A DNA stretch of 64,000 nucleotides from Hermodice carunculata (taxonomy: Eukaryota > Annelida > Polychaeta > Eunicida > Amphinomidae), in assembly GCA_964020975.1 (NCBI GenBank), contig OZ026628.1:16790240-16854239 (forward strand). The letters are read 5' to 3'. Shown in pieces: positions 13,852-27,200 of the stretch. The notes below the pieces were generated by a model. That model ran no database searches. It had not been told where the DNA came from and saw only the letters and a program-made list of their open reading frames with translations. Each line of letters begins with the position of its first letter. Positions within the stretch are counted from its first letter, which is position 1. Both the position numbers and the translations under genes were made by a program.

Positions 13852-14699
13852 AGCTCAGCTGACTTGTCAGTTAGCTGAGCTTTTGATGTGAGTAGCCATC
13901 CATGTGTCATCCATCCATCATCGATCCGTTGTCCATTGTCTGTCTGGCATCCGTTCCAAATTCACATTTTCCACTTCTCCTCCAGAACCGCCAGCTAGAT
14001 CCATATCAAACTTGGTGGGGATGTGCCTTTGATGGGTTTCCACCAGTTTTGTTCAAATGGACACGTTCCAGTGATTAAAAAAATATATAACGTTTTGGGG
14101 GGCGCGGGGGTGGGGCAGAGGCAAATCTTCAAAAATTTTCTTCTCCGAAACCACTCACCCAATTGCTTTGGTATCGCGCTGGGACATTTCCGGGAACTTT
14201 TACTTCTGAACGTATTCACCAGATGGCGCTGTACATTTTTTCTACACTTTTATAGTTTTTTGTGTCTCATTGCTATTTTTGACTTCTCCACAGCCGTCTC
14301 TCAGATTAAGCTGAAACTCTCTGGATATGTTCCTTGTGGAAGGATCAAAGTTATTAACTTTGTGTCAATGCTGCGGATTCCAGATTTTTTTTTGTTTTGT
14401 TTTTTTTTATTTTTCCTTTTTGTCTATTCAGGTACTTATCCGTCAATGCAGCTTTCCTATTGATTACTATGTATGTCACTGGGCATTCTGATGCTAATTC
14501 ATACACTTCAAACTTGGTGGGAATATACCTTTGGTGGCTTTCTACCAGGCTTGTTCAAAGTTGTCACGCCCCAGTGATTTTATTTCTTTTTTGGACAAAA
14601 TCTTCTTTTCCAGAACCGTTCACCCAATTGTTTTGAAATGACATAACAACACCCCTAGGGACTCTCAGTTCTAAATTTGTTCACCAGGTGGTGCTGCAA

Positions 14700-14740
<41 letters not shown>

Positions 14741-14756
14741 CTAATTTTGTAATTAA

Positions 14757-14788
<32 letters not shown>

Positions 14789-15698
14789 CTAATTTTGTCT
14801 GTGCTTTCGTTACTTGTCACTTCTACTCCAGAATTGTCTTTAAGATTAAGTGGAAACGTTGTGGGTATGTTCCTTGTGAAAAGGTCAGGCAAAGATGTTC
14901 ACTAGGTAGTACTGCTGTGGATTAATGATTTCTAACGATTATTTTTAATTTGGGTACTTATCAGTAAATGCACCTTTCTGTTGCTCACTGCAAGTCAATA
15001 GGCAATCTAATGCATTCTAATGGTAATTCATATTTTGGACTTCTCTGAAGAAAGTGTGTGTCACTTACTTTAAACTTGGTGGCAATGTAAATGGGGTAGG
15101 TCTCTACCTAGTTTGTCCAAATGGTCTGCTCCAGTGGTTTTTTGGATTTTTTTTTTTTTTTCCAAAAATCTTTCCAAAAGGTCTAATAGAAAGTTCAACA
15201 TGGGAATTTCTCGTAATGGTGATCACTTAACTAATGTTGGCCAAATTTGTGCCAAATTTGGTAAGGATATTCCTTTTATTTACGTTTACGTGCAAATGGT
15301 CATGCTCCAGTGATGTTTTGACCATGACCTCATTCCCAAGGTCACAGGACAGCTGACACGAACTTTATTGTTCACTTGATAACTTGAGATCTTTTCTGAG
15401 TTAGGACCTTCATGTTGCACATGCTAATGTTTCTGTATGGAGGTCATGCTTAGACAGTACATGAGTGACCTTGACATTGTTTCTGTGGTAACAGTGCAAC
15501 ATACATGAATTTTTCTCTTCACTATAACTTGAGAACTACTTGAACTGAGACCTTGATGTTGCACATGTTAGTGTTCTTCTATAAAGGTCAGATTTACTCA
15601 GTATATGGGTGACGTTGATCCTTTCCCAAGTTCAAAGATCTGCAAGTGTGATGAATGTCTAGGTCAGCTGAGCATGGGCTGTTCAAACAGCCCTCTTG
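13852..15698 (+). mobile_element. Hairpin-ended dispersed repeat, copy D3 (complete)
   Basis: A 1.85-kb non-coding element whose borders are fixed by the LINE it splits. 5' end: an 11-bp-arm hairpin GCTCAGCTGAC / GTTAGCTGAGC with loop TTGTCA. 3' end: GTCAGCTGAG (15663-15672), the inverse of CTCAGCTGAC at the 5' end (13854-13863), then the palindrome GGGCTGTTCAAACAGCCC (15676-15693) and TCTTG. It entered a T-run; without it the LINE reads EDFKNHLEE straight through. Subterminal inverted repeats, a 3' palindrome and insertion into T's resemble non-autonomous Helentrons, but the class is inference. It contains short (TA)n tracts and internal 540-bp tandem blocks. Confidence 0.75.
14703..14776. 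repeat. (TA)n microsatellites within D3
   Basis: Two TA runs (14703-14733 and about 14755-14776) separated by 'ctaattttgt'; this short spacer is repeated after the second run, so the tract has duplicated locally. Confidence 0.9.
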
Positions 15699-15900
15699 TT
15701 GAAATCCTCGTCACTTGGCACTTTTGTTGGTTTGCTTTTGTATTTCCATTTCCTGCTTATTGCTTTTCATAACGTTTTACAGTCATTTCTCGCTAAAAAA
15801 TGCTTGCAATCTGTTCTCAGTCACAATGGATTCAGAAACCTCTTTGCATGTTTTCCTACTAGGTAGAGCATAAGACCACACGATATCTGATAACTCCTGC
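15699..15900 (-). pseudogene. LINE fossil, upstream part split off by D3
   Basis: The minus strand reads RKWKYKSKPTKVPSDEDF immediately up to the D3 border and continues on the other side as NHLEELIHPANAE. Further upstream CKEVSESIVTENRLQ is visible before the match fades. This is the region between endonuclease and RT of the same LINE. Confidence 0.6.
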
Positions 15901-18900
15901 GCTGCATTCTGAATATTCCTATTGGTAACTCCGGTATTTCATATTGGCTTTCATTTTGTACAGACCAAATGTAAGTCCAGCCTTCCTCTCAGCAATTGCC
16001 ATGATCAGAAGGGGGTATGTTACTCTCACAAAGTGTAACAACTGGAATAAATGAGAATTTAAATTTCACTTGGTTTTTACATGTTGTGTCAAAACAAGTC
16101 ACCGTATATTTTTGATAGTTGCTTACAAGAAGTGCTACACCCCCTCAATTGGATTGAACACTTTTACCTGACAGCTTTATATCTAGGAATTGAGAATGAC
16201 GTGTTTCAGTTTCACACAGTATGCAAATGTCATGTTCGTGTGCACACTGTTAGATTCAAGTTAAATTTGGACACCATGTAAATTCCACAACCCAACTGAA
16301 ATTTGACTTGGACCAGTCACCAAAACTATGATGTAACAAAGCATCGATCACAAAATCATTTCTCCTTATTATTCGTCTTCTTGTGTCAAAATACCGATTA
16401 CATCCAATATTCTCAACTTTCTCTTTTTACGCTTTCTCTGCATCTCTAAATCTGTTCCCTTTTCTCTTGAGTGCAAGATGCACATTCTTGACATATATTT
16501 TACTGTATACCGTGCCTACATGTTTTAATAACTTGGAATTCTCAAGGATTTTCTCACATTTTTGTTGGTTGTTTATGGCCCCATCTAGTGCAGCAGACTC
16601 ACTATCGTCAAGTAGCACTATATCATGGCTTCTCTCCTTGATATCTGTTTCTTTGAATACTCGATGCTGGTGAGAAACAGTAACTGACAACCTTTTTACT
16701 TCGGCTCGCAGGTTTACTATTTCCTGATTAGGTTTTTACTATATGTTGCCTTATTTCTCACTTCCCTTGAGATCTGACCTACTGTATCTTAAATATCGAT
16801 CTAAGAGTCTTTTGCCTTTGATGTTTTTTTTTTCACGTGTACTCAATATTGCCTTCTAAGTGTTTTTCCATATCTCTTTTTTTCGTCTGAGTCATTTCGG
16901 TTTGAGAGGGTCTACTCCCTGGACTTAGTAGAACACTCACACTGAACGTCAATACAGAGGTTCAAACACTTTGTTTACAACCACCTTGTTTGGTTTCTAT
17001 GACCTTACAAAGTGTACCCATGTCTATATTACCAACCCCAAACACTGGCCGCACGATGAGGTTTTGTCTCTACACTGACCATACAATAAGTTGTTCACTG
17101 GGTCACGTCAGGTAACTACCATGGGTTCCGGTCACTGACGTTTCCAATGTCTCTGTCCATTTTGCCTCATTGCAAATTTGTCCTGAAAATGTATCACGTA
17201 TCCACAACATAAATAGCCAGTGGTATCAGTGATTCTTTACATTCATGTATTTCGCAATTACATCCTCACAGGTTCCTATTCGTTTTGTAAAAATGGTGAT
17301 ACATCAAGGATTCTAGTCTTTTCTATTTATTTCTCTGAATTGCGAGCCAAACAGGCCCTTCACTGGTTGCTCACCATCATATCTTCTCAGTGCTATGAAT
17401 AAGTCACTTTCGAATTGAATGGGTTGATTGCCTACCCCTTCTTCACTGCTTACAAACCTTTTGTTTCAATCTCTATGGTGGACTGAAGGACCATTGCATG
17501 TTGAACCTGTGAGACTTGTTCTGCACTGTTTCATTTTTTGTCTATTTGGATGTTTGTGCCATGTTAATATTCGTACTTGTACTCTACCTATGTTGGGGAA
17601 TTGATGGCTAAAAAACATTTGAGGTGAAGGAATAGAGCAACGAAGGACATATTGTAATGTTTTTTTTTGCACATTACTGAATCAGTAAAATAAAATTACA
17701 CGTCTGGTTCTCCCAGTTAGTGAAGGAGTTGAATAGAATTTTATTTTATACCTTTTATATCATATTAAGACAGATTTCCTGGTGGTGGACACCTGAATCT
17801 GGTTAACTATGGTTCAACACTTCCTGGGCTATGATTTTTCATCCCGGGTTGTATGTATTGTTTTTCACAGATATGCTAGCTTCAGCACCAGGTTTCTTGC
17901 ATTGAAAAAGTCAAAAGTTTTCTTATCTTGCTCTATTTTCTCTGTCAGATAAAAGTCTAACAGTCAGCAAATGTCCTTGGACATCATCGTACATCAGTCT
18001 CGTTGGACAAACACCAATTTAGCATTATTTCATTGATCAGGACACTTAACAACTTAGTATACCATGTTTCTCATAAGCTTTAAATCCAGAACCCATTGTC
18101 GTCCTGCTAAATATGTTCCTTCTGCTTGGCAACATCTAGCCTTTTCCTGCGGGTAATCCTAAAATGGGGATGCTTATGTTCTGTTATTATGTTAATTTAT
18201 GGGCACCTTAAATGAATCTTTCTCAAAAAAAAAAAAAATACTACTTTGAGAGTATGTTCCAAGACACTCATATTGTCCCCTCATGAAATCAACAAGCAAT
18301 ACGTGTTACTTATGATGTTCAGGTGAGTTCAACCATCGTTTTTTTCTTGTGTTAACTACGTAGCTATCATTCAATCTTGCTGCAGCAACGCTTTCGTGGT
18401 GCTGCAATGTGTAGTTTCCACAATTAATGCAATGACTAATAGGCCTGCAATATTGAATCAATAACTGGATAAAGAGTTTAGCTATTTCATGTACTTGTGA
18501 GTGAATACAAGGTAAAGTGAGCAAAATATGCTGCACATACCCAAATATAACTGGTAAAAGGCGTAACCTGCATACAAGTGAATCTGGGAAATTATTACAC
18601 CTTTATTGGTGACCCTGTTCCCTTATTTGGAAGGCATACTGTTGCCATGTGGCTGTGAATAATGTGTTTGGAGAAATATTGCTGCTTAAAATTGACATGG
18701 CATTAACATGAAAACTTTCATGGATGGAGGGTTTTGTTTTCCTAGTACAAAGGGAAATGTGTAACATCACCACATGTCCTTGACAACACCAGCACTGCCT
18801 TGTACCTTTTCCAGATATTTCATCACAATAACACACTGGCCTATACCCGGGATAGGGCGGGGGCATGTGTTCCACCCAGTATCATTAAAGCTTTTTGACA

Positions 18901-20129
18901 GATTAATTCTAATAAAATCTTAATTTTTTACTTTCTGTCGTTAAAATGTCTCAATTGACTCAAAGGGAAATCATCGACACTTTACCAACCCCGCCCCGTC
19001 ACCCCCAAAGCATTTAGTTCTTGAATGTTGTGTGCATTAATGTTCTGTACTTATAAATCTATGGGCTCCATAATACATTTTTGATAAAAGCTATCGATTA
19101 TACATGTCAAAGTTATATGCCTTAGGTCGACAGCTTCCCTTGTTGCACACTGTTTGCATTGTTCCCAACCCACGTCAAAGGAAGCTTTGCCTTAGCATCA
19201 CTCTAACCAACAAAAGGTCAAACGTTTACTAATCAACCTCTGCTCTCCGACACCTGAGGCTTGGTGCCTTTTTGTAATCTCTTAACTCATTCCACCCTGG
19301 TAGAAGACCGATTCAACAGCTTTCCTTTGCACTCTCTGTCCACATTGCTCACACAGCATGCCAAGTATGAGTGTTGACCATGGGCATATAATTTGGAATG
19401 ATCTTCCATGCAAGTTTCGTCAAAAAAAATTGAAACGTAATCCCTAAACTAGTAAAATACAATTAGCTGACAACAGTTAGATATTAGCAAGAAAAAGCGT
19501 TATTAGGAGGGAATGAGCAAAGCTTTTCCTGAAAAGGCCAAAAAATCTTCTAACTTTATCTGAACCTTCAAGGATTTCTCACCAATCTACATAGTTCATG
19601 ATAGTTTTTTTTTTCCGTCCAGGTTTTGTCCAATCAAAAATCGTAGGCCTCTGAAGATGAAGATCAGGTGTCCACAAACAAATATTTTCTATCAGCACTC
19701 TCTTTTTCTGGCAGGAAAAAGTAGACAAAAACAATGTGTCTGCGACCTGTTCGTCAGTACCAAACATGTGGCCTGAATATAAATTTAAATGTCTGAAGGA
19801 AAATTATAAAATATGAAATTTTGTCTACAACTAGAGTGCTTTGGCATTGTGCCCTTTCCATCAATAAGACTAATTTATCGACGTCAAACTCCTTTTTGCC
19901 ATCATTAACATTCTCGTCATTTGCATTTAATGAAACTGTGGATAGGTTGATGCAAAATGCTGAATGTGACCGTATGGTCCCTCGCAGTAAAAGGCATCAG
20001 AAGCTGATATGAAACAGTGGAACAGATACTGGAGCAAAAAAGATTTAATAGCCCTCAATTTGATGAATTTTAAATGAGAGATCCGAAAATTAAGGGAAAC
20101 TTATTGTTCCAGCCTTTTACCACCGTAAT
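15901..20129. other. No gene supported; possible older LINE remnants
   Basis: The minus-strand frame 16690-16427 is charged and could be an ORF1-type LINE remnant because it lies upstream of the LINE at 15.9 kb, but it has no recognisable motif. The rest is AT-rich with no splice-bounded exon or RNA gene. Confidence 0.4.
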
Positions 20130-20400
20130 AATATATTTTATATATGTAAAAGAGATTTACACTTATGTGAAATAGTTTTTCACATATGCCCTATAGGTTC
20201 ATTATTTCACGTATATGTGAAACTATTTCACAGATGTGTAAATCTTTTCCATAAATGTGAAACAGATTATTTTACATACGTGAAAGAGATTTACGCAAAT
20301 GTGACATAGTTTCAAGTAGTTTTACACAGATGTGTAAAGAATTTCAAATGGGTGTAAAGCTATTTCATATGGGAAGTAAGTGTTATTTTACATATGGTAA
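20130..20400. repeat. Array of short palindromic motifs (TTTCACATATGTGAAA-like)
   Basis: About ten variants of 'atgtgaaat', 'tttcacat', 'atgtgtaaa' and 'ttttacacat' alternate in direct and inverted order at 20-30 bp spacing. The tract can fold into nested hairpins. It does not match the other repeats in the window. Confidence 0.7.
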
Positions 20401-21650
20401 TCTCGTGTTGCAAATTAGAATAAAAAATACACCTAAAAACTACACCTCAATGACTGGTTGACACTGTTGATCCATTTTCTGCTGCACGGTGGTCTGCCTT
20501 ATGAAAAGAGGTGTACACCTAGGAAACTTGTACCACTATGGCCTTGTCTTTATTTTGATTTAGACACAGATAAAACAGTTTCTCTTGTGGCATACGATAG
20601 TTTCTCGCCCGTTGCCTAACTAGCAAAACGGGACCAATTTCAAAACCAAAGTACGGTCGGGCCGATGACCAAAATATTTGGTGACAAAGGCCTCAAAGTA
20701 GCCTTCGTTTGGTGTATTGTTGAGTGATTTTACATTGCCATATAAGTCAAGAGGGATTGTGTACTGCTAGGCATAAACGCAACTTGTAAACTGTAGTTTT
20801 AGATCTGTCCCCTTCCATTTACTTGCAATTTCATTCAGTTAAAAACTATGTGTAGACTGGGCCCTACAACCGAAAGTTTTCTAAAACTGATTGGCATAAA
20901 GAATCATATATGTTAATTTTTTATTGACATCAAGTTATATTTAACATATAGTTACGTCTTTATTTACATGCTTAAACTTTAAGTGTGCCAGGTGAAATAA
21001 AATAACAACTTAACTAGATAACAAGTTGATTTCGTGCAAACATAGGTCACTATTATCATACAGGCCTGTAAGTGTAATTGAAAATGTACCTTTGTCGACA
21101 CTAAACGTTTTGCATGTTTAAATGTAGACCTCATAATGCTGTTTGTATCACCAAAATGCTGTCAGCAAGACTGGTGAATCTCTGCTGTAACATTAGGCAT
21201 TTGGTGTGGCACAACTCGCACTAGATACCACCCTTTGCTTCGCTAACTCGTTCATCATATATGGTACCCAGTGCTTGTTCGGATTCAAACCATGCTATAA
21301 TCTATACATTTATATGTATAAACGTTTCAAAACTAAATTGGAAAGGATTTTTTTTGGGGGGGGGGGGGCAGTGATTTATAGATGTACCCACTATATACGA
21401 TTTTTTTCCAGTTACAGGAATGCATGTAGCCCACTGACTGTGTGATTGTAACCCTGAACCAATCAAATACTTATAAAGCTAACCACTCTTCCAGGTCCCA
21501 TTGCGCCCATCTTTATCAGTTCCATATGTTCAGGGCTTGGACTGACCCTCCCTGCCCCGTTCAACCCATACAATTTCTGTTCATGAGGTCACCCATGCCA
21601 ATGCATGGGAGACTGGCCACTTCACTTGCATCCGTGTTTGGATAACACAA
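20401..21650. other. Non-coding, nothing recognised
   Basis: Contains a poly-G tract at about 21356-21368; no exon or element end seen. Confidence 0.5.
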
Positions 21651-21652
21651 GA

Positions 21653-21772
<120 letters not shown>

Positions 21773-21817
21773 TTTTTGTATCACTTGAATGAGAGCACAG
21801 TGTTTCAGTCAAATTAA

Positions 21818-22042
21818 ACTGTGTCATTACCATATCCAAACCGTAGTCCTAATTAAACAAATCCAAGTCAATTCCGACCAAAGGCAATGTTCCTTGGTAC
21901 GTATAGCTGAAACAAATATATTCATAGTTCGTATTTACCCAAAAGAGACCAAAAAGTATGTGCAAAGGTCCGTGGTGTCGAAAAAGCCATGTCAAGTTTT
22001 AACATAACAGAATGCAAAAGTTTTGTTTAAAATAATAGGCCA
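21818..22042 (+). mobile_element. Short dispersed element E, copy 1
   Basis: About 225 bp starting 'gtgtcattaccatatcc' and ending near 'aataggcc'. It is present again at 54977-55207. It interrupts the P-block leader: the P copy at 49.6 kb runs from 'gtttcagtcaaa' straight into 'aatataaa' without it. This empty site shows E is an insertion. No coding capacity. Confidence 0.65.
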
Positions 22043-22044
22043 CA

Positions 22045-23035
22045 CACAGATAATATAAACATTAGAAAGGAAGATTTGCTTCAAAGAATATCTGTTGGTA
22101 TGCCTGCAAAAGCTGTAAATATTAAATGCTACAACTTTTGTCCTTTCGTGCTTCACATTCCGTTAAGCTTATGGCTAAATGAACATCTCAAAATCCAAAT
22201 GCCCTTGACCTTTGAATGTCACATGTAAATTACAAAAAGTACTGTATTAAAATATCTACAATTTGAGCCCCACACGAGCCAAATCAGATACAAATTAACC
22301 AAATTATGGGTAGAATGTTTCAAAGGGCCAAATAACCTTGACCTTCAGAGGTCAAATATAAATTTCAAAAATGCACACAGTTCCCATATACCTTGGGTCC
22401 AACATGGTTAAAACAGGGTGAAAATTGGCTGATCAAAATTTCAAAGGTCCAGATGACCTTGATCTTTGACCTTTAGAAATCACTTCTACATTACAAAAAT
22501 GTGCAGTGTAACAATATTTACAATTTGAGGCCAACATGATCAAAATAAAATACATATTAAATGAGTAATGGTAAATAGAAAATGTTGAATGCCAAAATTA
22601 CCTTGAACTTTGACCCGTAGAGGTGATATGTAAAGTACAAAAATGTGCTGTATGACAATATTAATCCTTTGAATTGAAGTTGGATTGGCTACCTGTATTT
22701 ATAATAATTTTGGAGATATTCAAGATTCAAATTTTTAAATGGCCTTAATTTGCATAATTATCAGCTTTTCAAAGAGAAAAGACTTCGTGTATGGAAGTAT
22801 AATCAAGCAAAGTTTGGAGTATATATATAATTGTTTTCGAAAGAAATGTCGGACAAATTTGCCTCTTTAGAAAGAAAGAATCCCTAGAAAAACACTATGT
22901 CTGTTTTGGCGCACAGACATAAAATGTCTGTGTTGGCAAAGACATAAGGAACGAAGAAGAAGCAAATAAGAAATAAAGAATTCCGAGAAAAGCAATATTT
23001 TGTGTTGGCACACCGACATAATTAAAGGTGTCACA
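22045..23035 (+). repeat. P block, copy 1: tandem ~135-bp units with a hairpin-rich end
   Basis: Four diverged units each carry a 'ccttgacctttgacc'-like core followed by 'aaattacaaaaatgtg'. The distal end has repeated AGACATAA hairpin arms around 22.90-23.03 kb. The sister copy is at 49.62-50.56 kb. Non-coding. Confidence 0.7.
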
Positions 23036-23159
23036 CCTATCTACTCAAGCCAAATAATTAGATGCTTGCAAATGTTGAAGTATTATGGCATAGCAGTCTC
23101 CCGCTTGAATTCTATCGCATTGTTATAGATGTCACGCGACAAAGTCAGCACACCTTGCT

Positions 23160-24210
23160 GTTGCACAATATCATCTTCATCATCTCCACCTAAGATTATG
23201 TTTAAACACCCAACGAAAATTTCTGAGGGGACAATTCATCAAATTTTCCTGGCATGCATTCACGACCTCTGAATACATGAAGGTGCGGCCACTCAACAAA
23301 GAGCTTGGCGTAATCACTGACTGTTGTTTGTTTGTTTTGTTTTTATTTGCGGCCCGACTTGCAGTTTGAACGTATGGACTTGATGTGCTTACTTGCACTG
23401 GCAAAAGCACATTGAATCTCCAAGTCACTATCATTTGTGTCAGTAGCCAGACCCAAATCTTTTAGGCGGGCTCTTGAATGGACACATTGGGCGCCGGATT
23501 TTAAGGCAATCAGATTGCCAGAATGCGTCTCAGGTGACAAGGCAGTGGCCACAGCCTGAACTATCCCTTCTAGTGCTGTAATCCTAGCATCTGTAGTGTC
23601 CAGCTTATCCAAAATATAGTGTCTCATGGATAACACAGTAATCTCAACACTGTCCATTGAATTATCATTGTCCTTTTGGTGTTGACACTTTTTTCCCTTG
23701 CGGGTTTGTTGTCTTGTCTCCAACAGGCTATCATCATTTTCAATTGTGAAAACCTGAAAATTTTGACTAAACTTGACCAGATGCAGGAGTCACCATGTGC
23801 TGAACCCAGAATGGTGAAACAATCCCCATCACGTGACCCGCAAGAGATCATTTGCCTAAGTGACTGTAATGCCACGCAATGAAGATTCCTTCCACAAAAA
23901 TACACGGAAGACTATCTTTCCAAGAGTGCGCAAAAATTGATGCATGCAGCCGGGATAATAAGTCTACATAACCGCAAATTTTAAGACGAATGTCTCGGTT
24001 GTTATGAGGACAAATAAATTTTGCTGGATTATATTTGATACACAGTGCCCCGGGAACAAGACGCCTTTGTCCCAGTTCACCTTTTACTAAAAATATGGAG
24101 CACACTTTTGAGTTTTTATGCTTGTAAAAGCCAAACTTGGCGGTGTGTCGGGTCCCTTTTGGCAGACTCCATCTGAAGCATATGTTGCAAGTTCCCTCGG
24201 CACATTTCAA
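23160..24210 (-). mobile_element. Gag-like fossil of LTR/DIRS kin, copy Q1
   Basis: On the minus strand a basic leader (KGKKCQHQKDND) is followed by a short coiled coil (DKLDTTDARITALEG), the conserved KDLGLATDTNDSDLEI, and a block resembling DYxKLFVEWPH and AKFDELSPQEF seen in copy Q2. This is the layout of gag-like first proteins of DIRS/LTR-kin elements. It is broken. No reverse transcriptase, recombinase or terminal repeats are visible nearby. It lies inside SD-A and has sisters at 43.3 and 52.7 kb. Confidence 0.5.
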
Positions 24211-27200
24211 ACGCGTGCGTCTACCAAGTTGCAGATGGTCTAGGATCTGTCATGGCCGCTGGACCGGTAAATTGATGATGGGATTCCATCAGATTTCTGC
24301 ATTTTTTTGCTCATAAATAACAACTCTCGTCTGAAGGATTCACCGCACAGAAACATAATCTCTGTCAGTAGAGTCTGCCTGATGAAAATTTAGTTGGTAT
24401 AATGCCACCATGCATGGTACATTTCCATTGTTATTGCAAAGTGATGAGGAATCCAGCAGATCCCCCACTGGTATTGGTTTTTAATATTCACGGTGCAACT
24501 TCATCGTCATTTTTCGAATTCAATCAATTAGGCTCTAAAGTGCTTTGAACTTAATATAGGGTGACACCAATGCACCTGCGTAAATGCGCCTAGCCACCAA
24601 TGTGAACATTTTTGAGATAAAGGACCTTGCTGATTCTACCAAAGAGCAACAGATGGAATACATTCACAAACAAGTAATGCCCACAGCGTTATTTGTCGAT
24701 GTGCTCCTTAAAAGGACGGAAGAATCACAGTGCCAAGGAAACTCAGATGTGACCAAATTAAAGAAACTGCGCCTATTTTATGACAAGTTACTGACGTAAT
24801 ATATTGGACTGAACCGAGATATTTTGATTCCATGTTCCTGAAACAGTGAAGTTAATGTGGCAAAAGTGCAATGCTGCTGGTATGCCTTAATTTGTTGTGT
24901 ACAATTGCCCACGTGCACATGTCCTGAGTACTTGGAAGACTGCTGGGTCTATAATTACTGTGCCATATGTTTGCCACTGTCCATTTCAAGACCTGTATTT
25001 GGTCGTGCAAATGAGTTTCATATCAACTAATGAATGGATAACAATGCCTGGAAGGGACGGATATTTATCTGCTGATCATATTACAAATAGGCGGAATATG
25101 TGCCAAGCTGCTAGGTATATATTAGATATCCTGACGGGAAGGGATAGTTTTAAAATTCGTTTTTCTCTAACGCTATCAAATGCAGGCGACACCGAAATTG
25201 ATCACGTGCCTTGATCAGATGACTCATTATTGTCCTTACTGAAAATAGAGTGCTGCTTTTACCTCCAAGTAACCATATCGCCTCTTGGCTTTTTATCTTC
25301 TTTTTTTTTATATTGGACAGAGGAGTAGTTTGTTAAACTTCAGTAGCTTAATATGTGAGTAGTGGTCAGGCAATGGACTTAAAATTCTTCATGAGAATGT
25401 GTCATGCTACTATTTCCTCTGAGCTTTAATCTGCTCTGGGGTGATTTCATTGAAGGTTGATATTATTTCTTTGCTTTCAAGTGCCCACTGTGTCTCCTGT
25501 GTGTAACCGTAGATAAATATTTGGTCGAAAGATTTTTTTAATGGTTCATTGCCAATCTTTGGATTCAAAGACATTTCTATAACTTTATATATGATATTGA
25601 GATTGGTTACCAGTGCTCAGACAGCAGGCCTAAAATATTTAAATTGACATAAGACAGACCCAGTCATTTAGAATACATTTCCATGGATTGCTGTCTATAT
25701 TTTCTCCTCTATGCATCATTTGTAGTCTAAATATATAATTGACAGAACCTCACCTACAGATTCCAGGTCTGCAATCTTGGTCTCATTTTAACATTCAAGC
25801 TAGATAACATTGAACTAGAAGACCACAAGAGGACATCCTACAAAAATGAGTAATGATTGTTACAAATAGTTTTTCCATACAGTTTTAAATTTCCACAAAG
25901 TGATTTATTTATTTTTCTGCAGAGTGTTAAGGAAGCAAAATGACACACAAAGGGAGAGGTTTTGAATCAGGGTTTTTAATTTCTACAGAAAAAATATGGA
26001 TATTAAACTAGATAAAGAGAGTTTGTTTTTTTCATATAGTTGTTTGATCTTATAGAGAGGTTTAAATTATTTGTATAATACGCATGCACGAACCTCCCTG
26101 GAGGAAATGAAAAGCGGCCTGCCGGGAATGATAACACTGAATTAAAAAAAAAAAAACTGAAGAGAGGTAAACAATTGTCTGCATGAAGTTAAAAACTGTG
26201 CCCAGAGAGGAAAACATTCTCTGGACAAACTTGGGGATCCTTTCCGAGTCTAATTTCAAGGTGTATTGAAAAAACAGCCTGTAGAATCCGTTAATGATAA
26301 ATGATATATTAATGGTAGATGCATGCATACTAAAAATTTTATTGACTTGCAAAAGGTTTTTAATTTTAGGCAGAAAGTTGTTAATTACTGACATGAGTCT
26401 GAGGCCTAGGCATGATATTTCAAGACAGTATAGCCTAATGATTGGCTACAACAGGTAATCTAGTTATCTGTACCACAGTTCATTGCGATAAGGAGGTCTG
26501 GGCTAAACAAATTTGTTCCCCATAGACATATATTGGCTTAAATCAAATCATTGCATAGTTCACATCATGCTTTTAATTTTGAAATCAACAGCTTAATAAG
26601 CCAACAAATTCAACTGTGATAATAGATCACAAGTTGGAAGAATGCAAACATAGGCCTATACGTAACTTTAAAGGGTCACGTACGTTACCAAAATATCGTT
26701 CATTCGAAGCTTACACGTCGGTAATTTCTCAAAGTAGATCGAATAATATATTTGTGCCTTGTTAAAAAAAGAGGCCAAAATAATTTGTTCATTCCTGGGG
26801 AGAACCAAATTTTGCCTGAAACCCTCTGTTTAAAGTATAATAGGATAATCAGGACAATGCACTTGATGTAGTTCGGGCATACTGCTTGTTAACTAAAAAT
26901 TATGCAAGCATAAATGTTCATTTCCACCCCTGACATAACGTAACATAACATAAACTCACAAACATCCCATGACGTTTTCTTTGCTTTTACATTGCGTTCT
27001 GCTTATACTTTTCCATTTATATCCTTAACATAACATAAAAAAATACCATTCGCATAGCCAGTCAGCACTATTTCTCTTGGTAATCACCACCACCAAATTT
27101 TATATTTATTTCTTTTGTGGTTTACTATTTGTGTCTGCAAAAAATCGTTAGATAGGGTGATGGCGGCATTGAGTGGCTCCCAAACCATTTTAATTACAGA

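Noticed and set aside
16427-16690. Charged minus frame as a host gene
   Set aside because: No recognisable domain; its position upstream of the minus-strand LINE makes an ORF1-type remnant more likely, but that too is unproven.
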